64,000 nucleotides of DNA from Vibrio navarrensis (GCF_015767675.1 NZ_CP065217.1:2852001-2916000); one strand, 5' to 3'. Shown: positions 17,946 through 26,477, counted from the first letter of the stretch. Notes: generated by a model not told the origin, from the sequence alone. Numbers and translations: made by a program.

Positions 17946-19316
17946 GGAACTTTTTGCTGCTTGCTGCCAACAAGCAAATTGCAGGCGAACTTGTAAGCCA
18001 TTCTCACTATGCGCACTTAGGCTGCCCGCCATTTTTTTCACCGCTTGCGCGACAATCGAGAGGCCAAGCCCATAGCCACTCGCTGAGCTTGGCGACTGCT
18101 TGACTTGATAAAATGGCGTAAACAACTTGGCTAGCTCTTGCTCGCCAACGCCCGGACCATCGTCGGCAACTTCAATCATCAACATCTCTTGTTCAACGAA
18201 GGTGGACAAACAGATAGTACACGCCTCGCCTGCGTATTTCACGCAATTGGTGAGAAGATTGTTGAGCACACTGCCCAGCAGTACAGGATCCGCTTCAATC
18301 CAAGCCGCTTGCTGACACAAGGCTAATTCAATCTGTTGCCCAGACAAAAGATGAGGCTCAAATAGAGCCGCTTGCTCGGTGAGATAGGCATTGATGTCCA
18401 AAGGCTTGAGCGATACAGAAAACTGGCTGCTCTCTAACTGGCTCAACTCAAGAATTTTTTCAATCATCGAGTTCATCAATTGCGCTTCCTGCTCGACCCT
18501 ATCGAGCCAGAGTGTGCGCTGCTCAGGCTCTTTGGCTCGCTGACAAAGGTGCGTGGCCAACAACTGGCGGGTGAGCGGCGTTTTGAGCTCATGCGACAAA
18601 GTACGCACCAACTGTCGCTGCTCTTCCACCAAAATTTGGATGCGCTCGGCCATACGGTCAAAATCCAGCGCTAATTCACGAAATTCGCTCACGCTGTGAC
18701 CAAGGGTATGCGCGACGCGGGTGTCGGTTTTTTCTTGCGCCAATGCGCGCGTTGCCGCCTGCAACTGGGTGAGCGGATTTTGCAGATAGCGCGTCAGCAC
18801 CCAAGAGATAAAGGCAAGAATACACACGCCGACAATCGCATTCACTGCCCACAAATAGTAGCTCGCCTTGGCGGCCGGGTGCTGCTGCCAAGGCAGTTGA
18901 ATCATCAGTTGATGTTCTTGATCAAGACGAATGCCAATCATAGGGCGAGAAACACGATCGCCCATCGGCTGATCTAAACGGCGATAAAAGTGCATTTTTT
19001 TCAACACATGCGGATGAACATCTCGGCCACTGACCGGCTGAAACTGTTGATCAACCACATACAGTACGTAACGCTGCTTGGCTTCCCATTGCGCCAGTTG
19101 CGACCACTCTTTACGTGCGACCCACTGCCCCGCCTGGTGTGCCAAATCAACAAATTCTTGGTGCTGCTGTTTGGAAAGATTGAGTAGACGCTGGTAGAGC
19201 AACATTTCCACGCAGCTAAACGCACTCACTACCAACACCACTCCAAGCGCGAGTGCGACAAACAGCCGCACAGCCAGTTTTTTTGGCAAGGCGAGCCAAC
19301 GGCGCAGTTTAGCCAT
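17937..19316 (-). CDS. Sensor histidine kinase, CpxA-like
   Basis: A membrane sensor kinase of 459 aa. Membrane segment 1 is at about residues 13-35, then a periplasmic domain of roughly 110 residues containing a His-rich stretch (DVHPHVLKKMHF), and segment 2 at about 147-170. HAMP and HisKA domains follow, with the phospho-acceptor in SHELKTPLTR, then a HATPase domain with N box (NLLTNCVKYA), G1 (DDGPGVGE) and G2 (GYGLGLSI). The H-box and dimerisation region resemble CpxA. The ATG at 19316 overlaps the regulator stop by eight bases. Signal unknown; metal or envelope state is plausible because the locus is Fur-controlled metal uptake. Confidence 0.88.
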   Translation of the reverse strand: MAKLRRWLALPKKLAVRLFVALALGVVLVVSAFSCVEMLLYQRLLNLSKQQHQEFVDLAHQAGQWVARKEWSQLAQWEAKQRYVLYVVDQQFQPVSGRDVHPHVLKKMHFYRRLDQPMGDRVSRPMIGIRLDQEHQLMIQLPWQQHPAAKASYYLWAVNAIVGVCILAFISWVLTRYLQNPLTQLQAATRALAQEKTDTRVAHTLGHSVSEFRELALDFDRMAERIQILVEEQRQLVRTLSHELKTPLTRQLLATHLCQRAKEPEQRTLWLDRVEQEAQLMNSMIEKILELSQLESSQFSVSLKPLDINAYLTEQAALFEPHLLSGQQIELALCQQAAWIEADPVLLGSVLNNLLTNCVKYAGEACTICLSTFVEQEMLMIEVADDGPGVGEQELAKLFTPFYQVKQSPSSASGYGLGLSIVAQAVKKMAGSLSAHSENGLQVRLQFACWQQAAKSSVK

Positions 19317-19989
19317 GGGTAAGTTCAAACTGATAACCAATCCCTCGCACGGTACGAATGGTATTTTTTGACCAGCCAGCTTGGGTCAGTTTGCGGCGAA
19401 TATTGCTGATATGCATGTCGAGATTGCGATCAAACGGGCACAACTCGCGTTTCAACACTTGGTGTTGCAACTCCGCTTTGGTGATGGCTTGCTGATGATG
19501 GTTGGCCAAATAAACCAGCAGTTCCTGCTCCGTTTGGGTGAAGGGAAAACGCCCGAGAGTGGTCAGAACATCGCTCACCGCCTCGCTACCGCTTAAAGTG
19601 TTGACATGAGTATGGCGCTGCTTTTCCAAAGCAACACGGCGCAAGGTCGCTTTAATCAGGGTCAAAAGCTTGGCAATACTAAAAGGTTTGGCAAGGTAGT
19701 GATCGGCACCTGAGTCATAACCTTCAATCTTATCGGCTTCTTCAGCAAAGGCGCTGATCATGATGATCGGTGTAGAGAAACGCTGGCAAATACGGCGCGC
19801 CGCTTGCAGTCCATTGAGGTTGGGCATCATCACATCCAATAGCACCAGATCAAAAGGCTCACGGGCGAGCCAGTTGAGCGCCTGCTCGCCATCGTGGGCA
19901 CAGCTAACCTGATAGCCTTCTTGCTGCAAGACAGAGTCAATGAGCTCGCACATGAGGGGATCGTCATCGGCAATCAAAATCGTGGGCAT
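19309..19989 (-). CDS. OmpR/CpxR-family response regulator
   Basis: A 226-aa response regulator. The receiver domain has the acidic pair in IADDDPLM (residues 6-13), the phospho-acceptor Asp in LLDVMMPN (near residue 52) and the conserved Lys in AKPFS. The C-terminal winged helix contains PFDRNLDMHISNIRRKL, very like the CpxR recognition region, and ends TVRGIGYQF. It overlaps the kinase gene downstream. A Fur box lies 18 bases upstream of its ATG, so the pair should be induced by iron starvation. It may bind the GTAAA repeats found before the receptor and PepSY operon, an inference from family similarity. Confidence 0.9.
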   Translation of the reverse strand: MPTILIADDDPLMCELIDSVLQQEGYQVSCAHDGEQALNWLAREPFDLVLLDVMMPNLNGLQAARRICQRFSTPIIMISAFAEEADKIEGYDSGADHYLAKPFSIAKLLTLIKATLRRVALEKQRHTHVNTLSGSEAVSDVLTTLGRFPFTQTEQELLVYLANHHQQAITKAELQHQVLKRELCPFDRNLDMHISNIRRKLTQAGWSKNTIRTVRGIGYQFELTHG

Positions 19990-20006
19990 AGTTTAAACTG
20001 AATAAA

Positions 20007-20021
20007 TGATAATGGTTATCA
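20007..20021 (-). promoter_or_regulatory. Fur box upstream of the two-component system
   Basis: TGATAATGGTTATCA matches the 7-1-7 Fur consensus with one mismatch and is embedded in a longer AATGATAATGGTTATCATTT context. It ends 18 bases before the regulator ATG, so the promoter and leader must be very compact. Confidence 0.88.
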
Positions 20022-20079
20022 TTTTATCAACAACCTTGACCGATGCAATAGTGGAAAATCATTAATATTATCGATGAGT

Positions 20080-21006
20080 TTATCTTGCAGCCTCTTGCTC
20101 AAGCGCTTTAATCCGCCAGCGCTCAATCGTGACGCCGCTTTTACTCGAACCAAGACGCGAGACGGCATCTACCTGCAAATAGTGCGAAAATTCAGGTAAC
20201 AGCTCGCGCAATTTGGGGCTCACTGGGCGAGTTGTCGCGATCCAGAGATTGGGGTTGAGCGCGATCCAAGCTCTGATCTGCGCCACATCTTGCGCATCCC
20301 ATTCCAACTCCGATTTTGCCTGTACGCCTTGCACATGCAAACTGTACCCGGCAGCAAAATCAATCAAGGCTTCATCCAGCAGCAGCACACTTTCAATATC
20401 TTGTGCCATCAATCGCTGCTGATTGGTCAAAATCAGTTGCTGAACTGCCAGCGCAATTTCGCGCTGATTGTGGCGGATCTGTGTTTGCCACTTGGGGAAA
20501 ACACGTTGTAGGTCATCACTGAGGATGCCAAGCATGGTGACTAAGTTGGCTGGATTGAGCCACACATACGGAGAGACCTGCTGTTGGTACTGCACCAACG
20601 CCACCGATTGCGCCCTTGGTAACAGCGACTGGGCAGAATCAATCTGGATCACGCCAATATTGTGCTGACGCACCTGCGGGAAGATCGGGTCTTGTGGCCA
20701 CACCGAACGAATCGTCACCACCGCTTTGGCGTCTTTCGCGGCCTGAGCCACTGCCTCTTGCTCGGCCTCGAACCAGGCTTGATGGCGCGACATGCTAAAA
20801 CGCGGTGACGGCAGGTAACGCACCTCCACCTCAGTATGCTTAAGCAAATCGCTCGCCAGCCAATAATTGACGGGCAGTGACGTGAGCACGCTTTCCTTAG
20901 CAAAGGCAGGCACAGACAAGCTCGCCAAAGCACAACCAAGCAACAAAATTGGCGAAAGAAGGCGCGTCATACGCGCTGGCAATAATTGTTTCATCGTATT
21001 ATCCAT
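20080..21006 (-). CDS. ZnuA-like periplasmic protein with degenerate metal site
   Basis: A 308-aa secreted protein with a signal peptide ending VPAFA and an overall layout like cluster 9 (ZnuA/PsaA) metal-binding proteins. Family landmarks align but the metal ligands are lost: the usual PHVWL segment reads SPYVWLNP (His to Tyr), the first His loop (DPHxYEPTP) is replaced by SPRFSMSRHQAWFEAE, and the third His position falls in LLLDEALIDFAAGY. The distal SPKLRELLPE region is kept. The gene overlaps the permease gene by eight bases and is last in the operon. It may act as an accessory or chaperone-like partner to the true binding protein. Function is not known. Confidence 0.7.
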   Translation of the reverse strand: MDNTMKQLLPARMTRLLSPILLLGCALASLSVPAFAKESVLTSLPVNYWLASDLLKHTEVEVRYLPSPRFSMSRHQAWFEAEQEAVAQAAKDAKAVVTIRSVWPQDPIFPQVRQHNIGVIQIDSAQSLLPRAQSVALVQYQQQVSPYVWLNPANLVTMLGILSDDLQRVFPKWQTQIRHNQREIALAVQQLILTNQQRLMAQDIESVLLLDEALIDFAAGYSLHVQGVQAKSELEWDAQDVAQIRAWIALNPNLWIATTRPVSPKLRELLPEFSHYLQVDAVSRLGSSKSGVTIERWRIKALEQEAAR

Positions 21007-21877
21007 TGGGCCTCATCACGCGCCACAGAGTAGCGAGCACAAAGAAGCAGGAGGAGAGTAAAATAATTGCAGCGCCGGAAGGTAGCGGCCATTGATAGAG
21101 CACAGGCAGCAGCGTACCGCCCAAGCAGGCTAAGGTCGCTAACAGTGCCGACAGCAGCACAAAGCGGCGGTTATCTCGCGCTATCAGGCGCGCCGTTGCA
21201 CCGGGAATGAGCAGCAGCGCGCCAACCAGCACAGCGCCAATCACTTTCACCGCCACAATCGTCACTAAGGTGATCATCAGCACAAACAAATAGTCATAAA
21301 AGGCGACACTGTGGCCGCGCACTTTCGCCACATCTGGGCTGAGGCAGCAAAGCAAAATGCGGTTGTAGGTAAAAAACAATACCAGTAACACAGTAAAGCA
21401 GACCAGAGCCAGCAGCGCGATATCCTGCTCGGTCACGGTCAGAATCGAGCCAAACAGCACATTTTCCAGCAAGTGGATGTTGATTTTACGCGCCACGTAC
21501 ATCAGCAGCGCCGCTCCGAGCGCCAGCGCGCAAGACAAAAACACCCCAACCAAGGTGTCATATGGGACCTGAGTGCGGCTGCGCACATAGTGCAGCATCA
21601 AAGCAAAAATCAGGCAGAAGCTGAACAAACCGATCATCGGCGATTGCGGATCTTCCCCGAGCAAGATACCGATGGCAATACCAGTAATGGCCGCGTGCCC
21701 GACCGCTTCGGAAAAAAACGCCAAGCGTTTGGCAATCACCAAGGTGCCTAAGCCGCCCAGCAGCGGACCCAAAATCACGGCGGCAATCAGCGCGTTGAGC
21801 ATAAAGGCGTACTGAAAGCTCTCGGCCAACCACCCCTGTTGCACCGCTTCCATCAGCCAAGTTTGCAGACTGCTCAT
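20999..21877 (-). CDS. Metal ABC transporter permease (ABC-3 family)
   Basis: Inner-membrane permease of the ZnuB/MntB type, 292 aa with eight or nine hydrophobic segments. It carries the family stretch GPLLGGLGTLVIAKRLAFFS near residue 37 and the conserved VKVIGAVLVGALLLIPGATA near residue 210. Its ATG overlaps the ATPase stop (ATGA), so the two are coupled. Metal specificity cannot be read from permeases; the Fur control of the operon points to iron or manganese rather than zinc. Confidence 0.88.
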   Translation of the reverse strand: MSSLQTWLMEAVQQGWLAESFQYAFMLNALIAAVILGPLLGGLGTLVIAKRLAFFSEAVGHAAITGIAIGILLGEDPQSPMIGLFSFCLIFALMLHYVRSRTQVPYDTLVGVFLSCALALGAALLMYVARKINIHLLENVLFGSILTVTEQDIALLALVCFTVLLVLFFTYNRILLCCLSPDVAKVRGHSVAFYDYLFVLMITLVTIVAVKVIGAVLVGALLLIPGATARLIARDNRRFVLLSALLATLACLGGTLLPVLYQWPLPSGAAIILLSSCFFVLATLWRVMRPNG

Positions 21878-22638
21878 GCCGCTTTTCCTCTTTCGAGCAA
21901 GCGCTGTTGCGAGTGGTGTTGAAACAAGCGCTCCAGCTTATCGACACTCAACACCTGCTGCACACTGCCAGAATCGACCATGGCACGATTGACCACATGC
22001 ACCTGACCGGGTGTATGTTGCAAAATGCGCTTTACAGCGGAGATATCATGGTGAACCGCGAGCAAGGTCACCCCTTGTGCGACTAATTGGGCCATCAACT
22101 GCTCTAAATATTGCACCCCTTGCTCGTCCATTCCGGTCGCAGGTTCATCCAAGATCAACAGCTCTGGCTCGTGCCACAAGGCTTGGGCAAACATCACCCG
22201 CTGTAGCTCGCCGCCCGAAAGCTGACCAAGGCGTAAATGGGCGCGTTGCTCCATCCCCACCCGAGCGAGCGTTCGGTAGACCAAGGCTTGATGACTGGCG
22301 TAGCTAGGCAGCCATTTTTGCAAAAACAGCGGCGCGCGGCTGATGTTCAACAGCATAAAATCGAGCACGCTGATCGGCAGGCTGGATTCAAACAGCGCTT
22401 TTTGTGGCACATAACCAATACGCTGCTTAGCCTCTGAGGGCCAATGCAGGGTGATCTTGCCATCAAACGGAGTTAACCCCATGATGGAGCGCAGCAACGA
22501 GGTTTTACCCCCGCCGTTCGGCCCCATAATCAGATGGCACTGCCCGGCGGCAAAACGATGATTCATCTCGCTCAGCACAGGCTGCTGGCCATAACGCAGC
22601 GCTACGCCACACAGTTCAATCTCTGGCCCGTGTTTCAT
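21874..22638 (-). CDS. Metal ABC transporter ATP-binding protein
   Basis: ATPase of the ZnuC/MntA type, 254 aa. Walker A is GPNGGGKTS (near residue 39), the signature is LSGGELQRVMFAQAL (near residue 140) and Walker B is LLILDEPATGMD, with the switch His in LLAVHHDISA. It overlaps the binding-protein gene upstream (ATGA) and the permease gene downstream (ATGA), so this is a tight transporter cassette. Confidence 0.9.
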   Translation of the reverse strand: MKHGPEIELCGVALRYGQQPVLSEMNHRFAAGQCHLIMGPNGGGKTSLLRSIMGLTPFDGKITLHWPSEAKQRIGYVPQKALFESSLPISVLDFMLLNISRAPLFLQKWLPSYASHQALVYRTLARVGMEQRAHLRLGQLSGGELQRVMFAQALWHEPELLILDEPATGMDEQGVQYLEQLMAQLVAQGVTLLAVHHDISAVKRILQHTPGQVHVVNRAMVDSGSVQQVLSVDKLERLFQHHSQQRLLERGKAA

Positions 22639-23561
22639 GCCGACTCTCCGGCGGCCAAGCGACTGGCGTAGCGAATCGCTTCGACTAATGTCGCGGTGTT
22701 TTCCGCCATCTCTCGTTGCACCTTGTCGCGCTCAAAAGCGCCGTGAGTCATATGAGAAAAACGGTACAGTTTCACCCCGGTCTCGCGCTCAATGGTTTCG
22801 ACAAAGCGATTGGGCATTTCAAGTTCGTAAAAAAGCACGTTGATGCCAGAGCGGCGGATCTTTTCGATCGTCTCTTGCAGTTGACTGGCGCTCGGCTCGA
22901 CACCGTGAGCAGGCTCGATCACCGCACTCACTTCAATCCCAAACTCTTGCAGGAAGTAGTTGTAGGCGTTGTGCGTGGTGGCCACTTTCAGCGCCTGCAC
23001 ATTGTCATCGCTCAGTTGCTGCATCGCCTGAAACTTCATTTGTCTCATCTGCTTGGCAAACTGGCGCGCGTTGGCAAGATAAAACGCGCCGTTGGCGGAG
23101 TCTAACTTCGCCAGCTCTTGCGCGATGGTGTAAACCTTTTGAATCGAGGTTGCGATGCCAACGAATGTGTGCGGATTTTTCGCCCCACTGCCGATACTCG
23201 CCCCCATTGCCGCCAGCAGTGGCACATTTTGATTGGCATAGATGACCGCCAAGTCGCTACGCTGCGCCGCATCAAGCACTTTGATCGCATAGTCATCATG
23301 ACCAATGCCATTGACGACAATCACGTCCATTTGCTGCAAGCGCAGTAGATCCGCTGGCTGAGGTTGATAGTTGTGCGCGTTAAAGCCTTCGTCCACCAGC
23401 GGCAGAACCTGCGCTTTATCTTGAACTATGGTCGAGACATAGCTGTAGTAAGGGTGCAAAGTGATGCCGATGGTCAGCTTGTCACTGGCCGTGGCAGTGC
23501 CGATGAGCAGCAGGCCAAGACAAAACGTCATCGCTCGGCGCATTAGTGGAAGATATCGCAT
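22635..23561 (-). CDS. ZnuA/PsaA-family metal-binding periplasmic protein
   Basis: Cluster 9 (A-I) solute-binding protein, 308 aa, with a signal peptide ending TATA before SDKLTIGIT. The expected metal ligands are present: His in NAHNYQPQPADL, His in KNPHTFVGIA, His in TTHNAYNYFLQEFG, and an acidic residue in FYELEMPNRFVETI. It lacks the long His-rich loop of many zinc ZnuA proteins, which with Fur control suggests Fe or Mn. I place the start at 23561, about 10 bases after GAGGAG; a longer reading to 23627 lacks a ribosome site. It is followed by ATPase, permease and a degenerate paralogue. Confidence 0.86.
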   Translation of the reverse strand: MRYLPLMRRAMTFCLGLLLIGTATASDKLTIGITLHPYYSYVSTIVQDKAQVLPLVDEGFNAHNYQPQPADLLRLQQMDVIVVNGIGHDDYAIKVLDAAQRSDLAVIYANQNVPLLAAMGASIGSGAKNPHTFVGIATSIQKVYTIAQELAKLDSANGAFYLANARQFAKQMRQMKFQAMQQLSDDNVQALKVATTHNAYNYFLQEFGIEVSAVIEPAHGVEPSASQLQETIEKIRRSGINVLFYELEMPNRFVETIERETGVKLYRFSHMTHGAFERDKVQREMAENTATLVEAIRYASRLAAGESA

Positions 23562-23575
23562 CGAGTCATTTCTCC

Positions 23576-24163
23576 TCAGTGAATATGCGGTTGCGGGGCC
23601 CAGCGTTTCCAGCCAGTCGAGATCCATTGCAAAGGTGCGTGAGTGGCAAAATCAGCGCGATTAGGGGCACTTTCGTCGGGCAAAAACCAGATTTGCACTT
23701 GCAGCTCATCGTCATACCAGATCAGCACATGCCCGGTGCCCTGAGCACGAGTCGATTGGCCGAGATACCCCTGACTCAACCGCTGCCATTGGTGCGCGCC
23801 GAGAAATTGCCAACTGGCATCAGCGACAAAAGGGGCGATGGCTTGCTCGGCAAGCCACTTGACTTCAGGCAGTTGCCCATGGCTTTGCCAGTAGTCGCGC
23901 AGCTCATAGTCGGCCAGTGACAGTTCCGTCACCACGCTTTTCTGCTTTTCATTCAAGGCCTCATTAGGCAACTGCCAAGTGGGCGCATTGAGTGAAAGCG
24001 CCCCCTCTGCCGGGTAAAAAACGCGCAGAGCCAACCACGCGCAGAGTAAGATCAGCGCTATCGCAGCAACAACCCAGCGCGTCTCTTGGTCGCCGCGGTT
24101 TGCGCGCACTGGCACACTAATGGCCTTGCTCTGTGGCTTTTCTATCTCAAAGCTCAACGCCAT
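23576..24163 (-). CDS. Uncharacterised single-pass membrane protein
   Basis: I do not recognise this 195-aa protein. It has a short cytoplasmic N-terminus, one membrane helix (WVVAAIALILLCAWLALRVFY, about residues 30-50) and a periplasmic domain of about 145 residues rich in Trp and ending PQPHIH. Its start overlaps the preceding small gene by 17 bases, and the binding-protein gene begins 14 bases after its stop, so it is firmly within the metal-transport operon. A partner role at the inner membrane for the periplasmic metal proteins is possible. The start at 24163 is a choice; an in-frame start at 24196 would add 11 residues. Confidence 0.65.
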   Translation of the reverse strand: MALSFEIEKPQSKAISVPVRANRGDQETRWVVAAIALILLCAWLALRVFYPAEGALSLNAPTWQLPNEALNEKQKSVVTELSLADYELRDYWQSHGQLPEVKWLAEQAIAPFVADASWQFLGAHQWQRLSQGYLGQSTRAQGTGHVLIWYDDELQVQIWFLPDESAPNRADFATHAPLQWISTGWKRWAPQPHIH

Positions 24164-24443
24164 CAACCTCAACCGCGGACTCATGCCCCGGATCAAAGAC
24201 GATGTAATAATCGCCGCTTGGTAGGGTGAAAATCACGTTTGATTTCTCGTCCGTCTTTTGGCTTTCAAGCAGCACATCGTCGTAGCTAAACAGGCGAATG
24301 GTTTCGTTACTGGCGGTGCTGCCATCGCTGTAACCCGCTTGGCAGTGAATTTCATTGCCTTGCTTGCTGCACTCCATCAGAGGAAAGTGCGCTAATGCGC
24401 TGGCACTGAACATTGCCGTGGCGAACGTGAAGCCAACACGCAT
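24147..24443 (-). CDS. Small secreted protein, predicted beta-sandwich
   Basis: A 98-aa protein with a signal peptide ending SASALA and a mature form of about 80 residues beginning with His (HFPLMECSKQ). Two cysteines (MEC and IHC) could form a disulphide. The rest alternates like a small beta-sandwich (VIFTLPSGDYYIVFDPGHES), reminiscent of carboxypeptidase regulatory-like domains. The ATG at 24443 is in a TGATG junction with the DUF4198 gene, so the two are translationally coupled. The exposed N-terminal His and co-expression with metal-uptake genes suggest metal binding in the periplasm; this is inference. Confidence 0.65.
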   Translation of the reverse strand: MRVGFTFATAMFSASALAHFPLMECSKQGNEIHCQAGYSDGSTASNETIRLFSYDDVLLESQKTDEKSNVIFTLPSGDYYIVFDPGHESAVEVDGVEL

Positions 24444-25264
24444 CACTTCAACACCACTTCAAAGGTCAGATGAATGCTAGAGCGCGCTTCATCGGCCATG
24501 GCATCATTGCTCAGTGGGCTGGTGTGTCCAGCAATCAGCAGATAACGCCCCGCTTTGCTTGGGGTAAAACGCACTTTTCCGTCTTGATCGCTGCGCAGCA
24601 TCACCGCTTCTTGCTGGTTACGGTATAAAGTGCCGTCTTGACGAATTTCCGCTTCCACCCCAGCTTGTGGTTGACCATTGAAGAAGAATTGCATCTCGAT
24701 TGGCTCGCCTTCAATCATGTCAGCCGGGTGAGTCACAGGCACCAGTTCTAGATAGCGATTCTCCAAGGCGAACACTTGCGTTGAAGGCTGATTGACCGTC
24801 ACATACGCTTCGGTGCGATTAAACATCAAGGTACTTTTGACATTTTCTGCCCCTTCAGGTAACTGCGCGGCGCGGTCAGCTTTACTGGCACGAATGCGGC
24901 GCGCGGTTTCACGTTTGCCGATGGTGTAACTGGTGAAGTACATCGGTTCGCCCGTCAGCGCCAGCTTGTGTGTACCGGCTTCGCTAAAGAAAAAATCAAA
25001 GCTGGATTTACGCTTAAATTTGGCGCTAAAGGCAAAACGTTCACGCTTGCCAGAGGGGGTGAGCACGTAGCCGGAATCCACACTCAGCGGCTTGTCAAAC
25101 ACAAACGTGCCATGCGAAGCCGTCGCATCGGTGGTGATCCAGTCGCCCTCTTGTGAAGAGATGCTGAACTCGCTCGGCAGCAGCCAGCGAGGATGAGCCG
25201 AAGCCGCGCCAGAGGTCAGCGCAGCAAGTAGTAGTAAACCGGTCGAAAATTTACGGTTAAACAT
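24443..25264 (-). CDS. DUF4198-family periplasmic protein
   Basis: A 273-aa secreted protein. The signal peptide ends GAASA and the predicted mature protein starts HPRWLLPSEF, matching the conserved AHxxWL opening of DUF4198 proteins. Two beta-sandwich regions follow, with the C-terminal one (GQPQAGVEAEIRQDG to YLLIAGH) resembling the usual carrier-like fold. Members of this family often sit beside TonB receptors and metal transport genes, and some have been linked to nickel or cobalt uptake. It is third in the operon, 48 bases after the DUF2271 gene. Metal handling through the N-terminal His is plausible but not shown. Confidence 0.78.
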   Translation of the reverse strand: MFNRKFSTGLLLLAALTSGAASAHPRWLLPSEFSISSQEGDWITTDATASHGTFVFDKPLSVDSGYVLTPSGKRERFAFSAKFKRKSSFDFFFSEAGTHKLALTGEPMYFTSYTIGKRETARRIRASKADRAAQLPEGAENVKSTLMFNRTEAYVTVNQPSTQVFALENRYLELVPVTHPADMIEGEPIEMQFFFNGQPQAGVEAEIRQDGTLYRNQQEAVMLRSDQDGKVRFTPSKAGRYLLIAGHTSPLSNDAMADEARSSIHLTFEVVLK

Positions 25265-25312
25265 AATCCTTTCCTATTGATGAATGGTTGCTCACGAGCC
25301 GCTGGTTGCGGC

Positions 25313-25822
25313 TTAAGGCTGGTAAGAGAGCCGAACTTGGCCCGTTTCATGCGTCGCATCAAGTTGATAGTTGACTGGCGCTTGGCTTAGGTTCATCGGC
25401 TGGCGAATCACATCTCGCCCGCCATGTTCGCGCACCACTTCGGCAAAGAAATGATACTGGCCGTGCGCAAGCTCGTTGCCTTGCTGATCTTTGCCGTCCC
25501 ATTGCAGGCGATATTGCCCTGCTGGTCGAGTGGCTGAAGTGATGGCATCCACCAGATCACGATCGTAGCGGCCCACTTTTCGCCACCACTGACGCAAGTC
25601 TTTCAGCCAGGTATCGTCTTTTTGCCATAGCGCGACGGTGCGCACTGGCTGGCCTTGGTCGTCTTCAATCCACACCGCGACATAAGGTCTGGCGTACATG
25701 CCACCCTCGATTTTCGGCAAGCTAAACTCAATCTCCAACGTGCCAAGAGTTTTGGCCTGTAGTGGTGAGCAAAACGCCGCCAGCAGAAACAAGGCGCAGC
25801 CTTGCTTGATTAATCCTTTCAT
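25313..25822 (-). CDS. DUF2271 periplasmic protein
   Basis: A 169-aa protein with a signal peptide (residues 1-23, ending PLQA). The mature part matches DUF2271: YVAVWIEDDQGQPVRTVALW, then KWRR-type basic and aromatic residues (DLRQWWRKVGRYDRD), and AGQYRLQWDGKDQQGNELAHGQY, which resembles a FlgD-like Ig fold. DUF2271 genes are commonly next to PepSY membrane proteins in iron- and flavin-related loci. It follows the PepSY gene by 28 bases. Its biochemical role is unknown. Confidence 0.78.
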   Translation of the reverse strand: MKGLIKQGCALFLLAAFCSPLQAKTLGTLEIEFSLPKIEGGMYARPYVAVWIEDDQGQPVRTVALWQKDDTWLKDLRQWWRKVGRYDRDLVDAITSATRPAGQYRLQWDGKDQQGNELAHGQYHFFAEVVREHGGRDVIRQPMNLSQAPVNYQLDATHETGQVRLSYQP

Positions 25823-25850
25823 ATTTTTCCTATTGCATTATTTGAGTGCG

Positions 25851-26477
25851 TTATGGCACCAGCCAAAGGTAAACAGCGACCGTCAATAGCAACCCAGCCG
25901 AGCACCAGCGCAGTGCGTAGCTCAAGGTGCTTTTTTTCGGGAGCAGCAGCGCCACGCCAGAGAGGATAAACACCAACATCAGCAGCGCCGACGCATCGAT
26001 CAACCACTTCCAAGCTTCACCGCTGTGACGGCCTTTGTGCAGATCGTTCAAACGTGCAACCCAGCCATAGTCGGTGACGTCAAGCTCTGCCTGCGCGCTC
26101 ACCAAATCGATAAACAGCGCCGCGCTGTAACCGGGCGCATTAAAGCTGGCACTCACCTCGCCCTGTTTAAGCGTTTCACCTTCGTATCGGCTATAGATAT
26201 CCAGATCCGACATCGCGCCCGGAATAAACGTCTGCTCGGTCAGAAATTGCGCTAAGGTGCGTTTATCGACGGCCACTTTGCCATTTTGAAACAGCAGTTC
26301 CTGTGGAATGCTCAACTGAACAGAAGAAGATTGAGGTTGGCTGGAAACGAACAAATCTGGGCGATTCAAGGTAATGCCCGTCAGCGCAAAAAACAGCATC
26401 AAGCCAAGCAAGGCCATGGAAACGTAGATGTGCAGGCGGCGAGCCCACAGCTGAAAAGCGCGGTGTTTATAAAACAT
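25851..26477 (-). CDS. PepSY-associated membrane protein
   Basis: A 208-aa inner-membrane protein of the PepSY-TM type. The N-terminus has RRLHIYVSMALLGLMLFFALTGITLNRPD in two parts: a membrane helix with the family His and the LTGITLN turn. A periplasmic PepSY-like domain follows, then LNDLHKGRHSGEAWKWLIDASALLMLVF with a second helix and a third near the C-terminus. PepSY-TM proteins often accompany ferric siderophore reduction or flavin-dependent electron transfer. It is the first gene of the island operon, 38 bases downstream of a Fur box. I chose the ATG at 26477; an upstream TTG at 26507 is less likely. Confidence 0.8.
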   Translation of the reverse strand: MFYKHRAFQLWARRLHIYVSMALLGLMLFFALTGITLNRPDLFVSSQPQSSSVQLSIPQELLFQNGKVAVDKRTLAQFLTEQTFIPGAMSDLDIYSRYEGETLKQGEVSASFNAPGYSAALFIDLVSAQAELDVTDYGWVARLNDLHKGRHSGEAWKWLIDASALLMLVFILSGVALLLPKKSTLSYALRWCSAGLLLTVAVYLWLVP

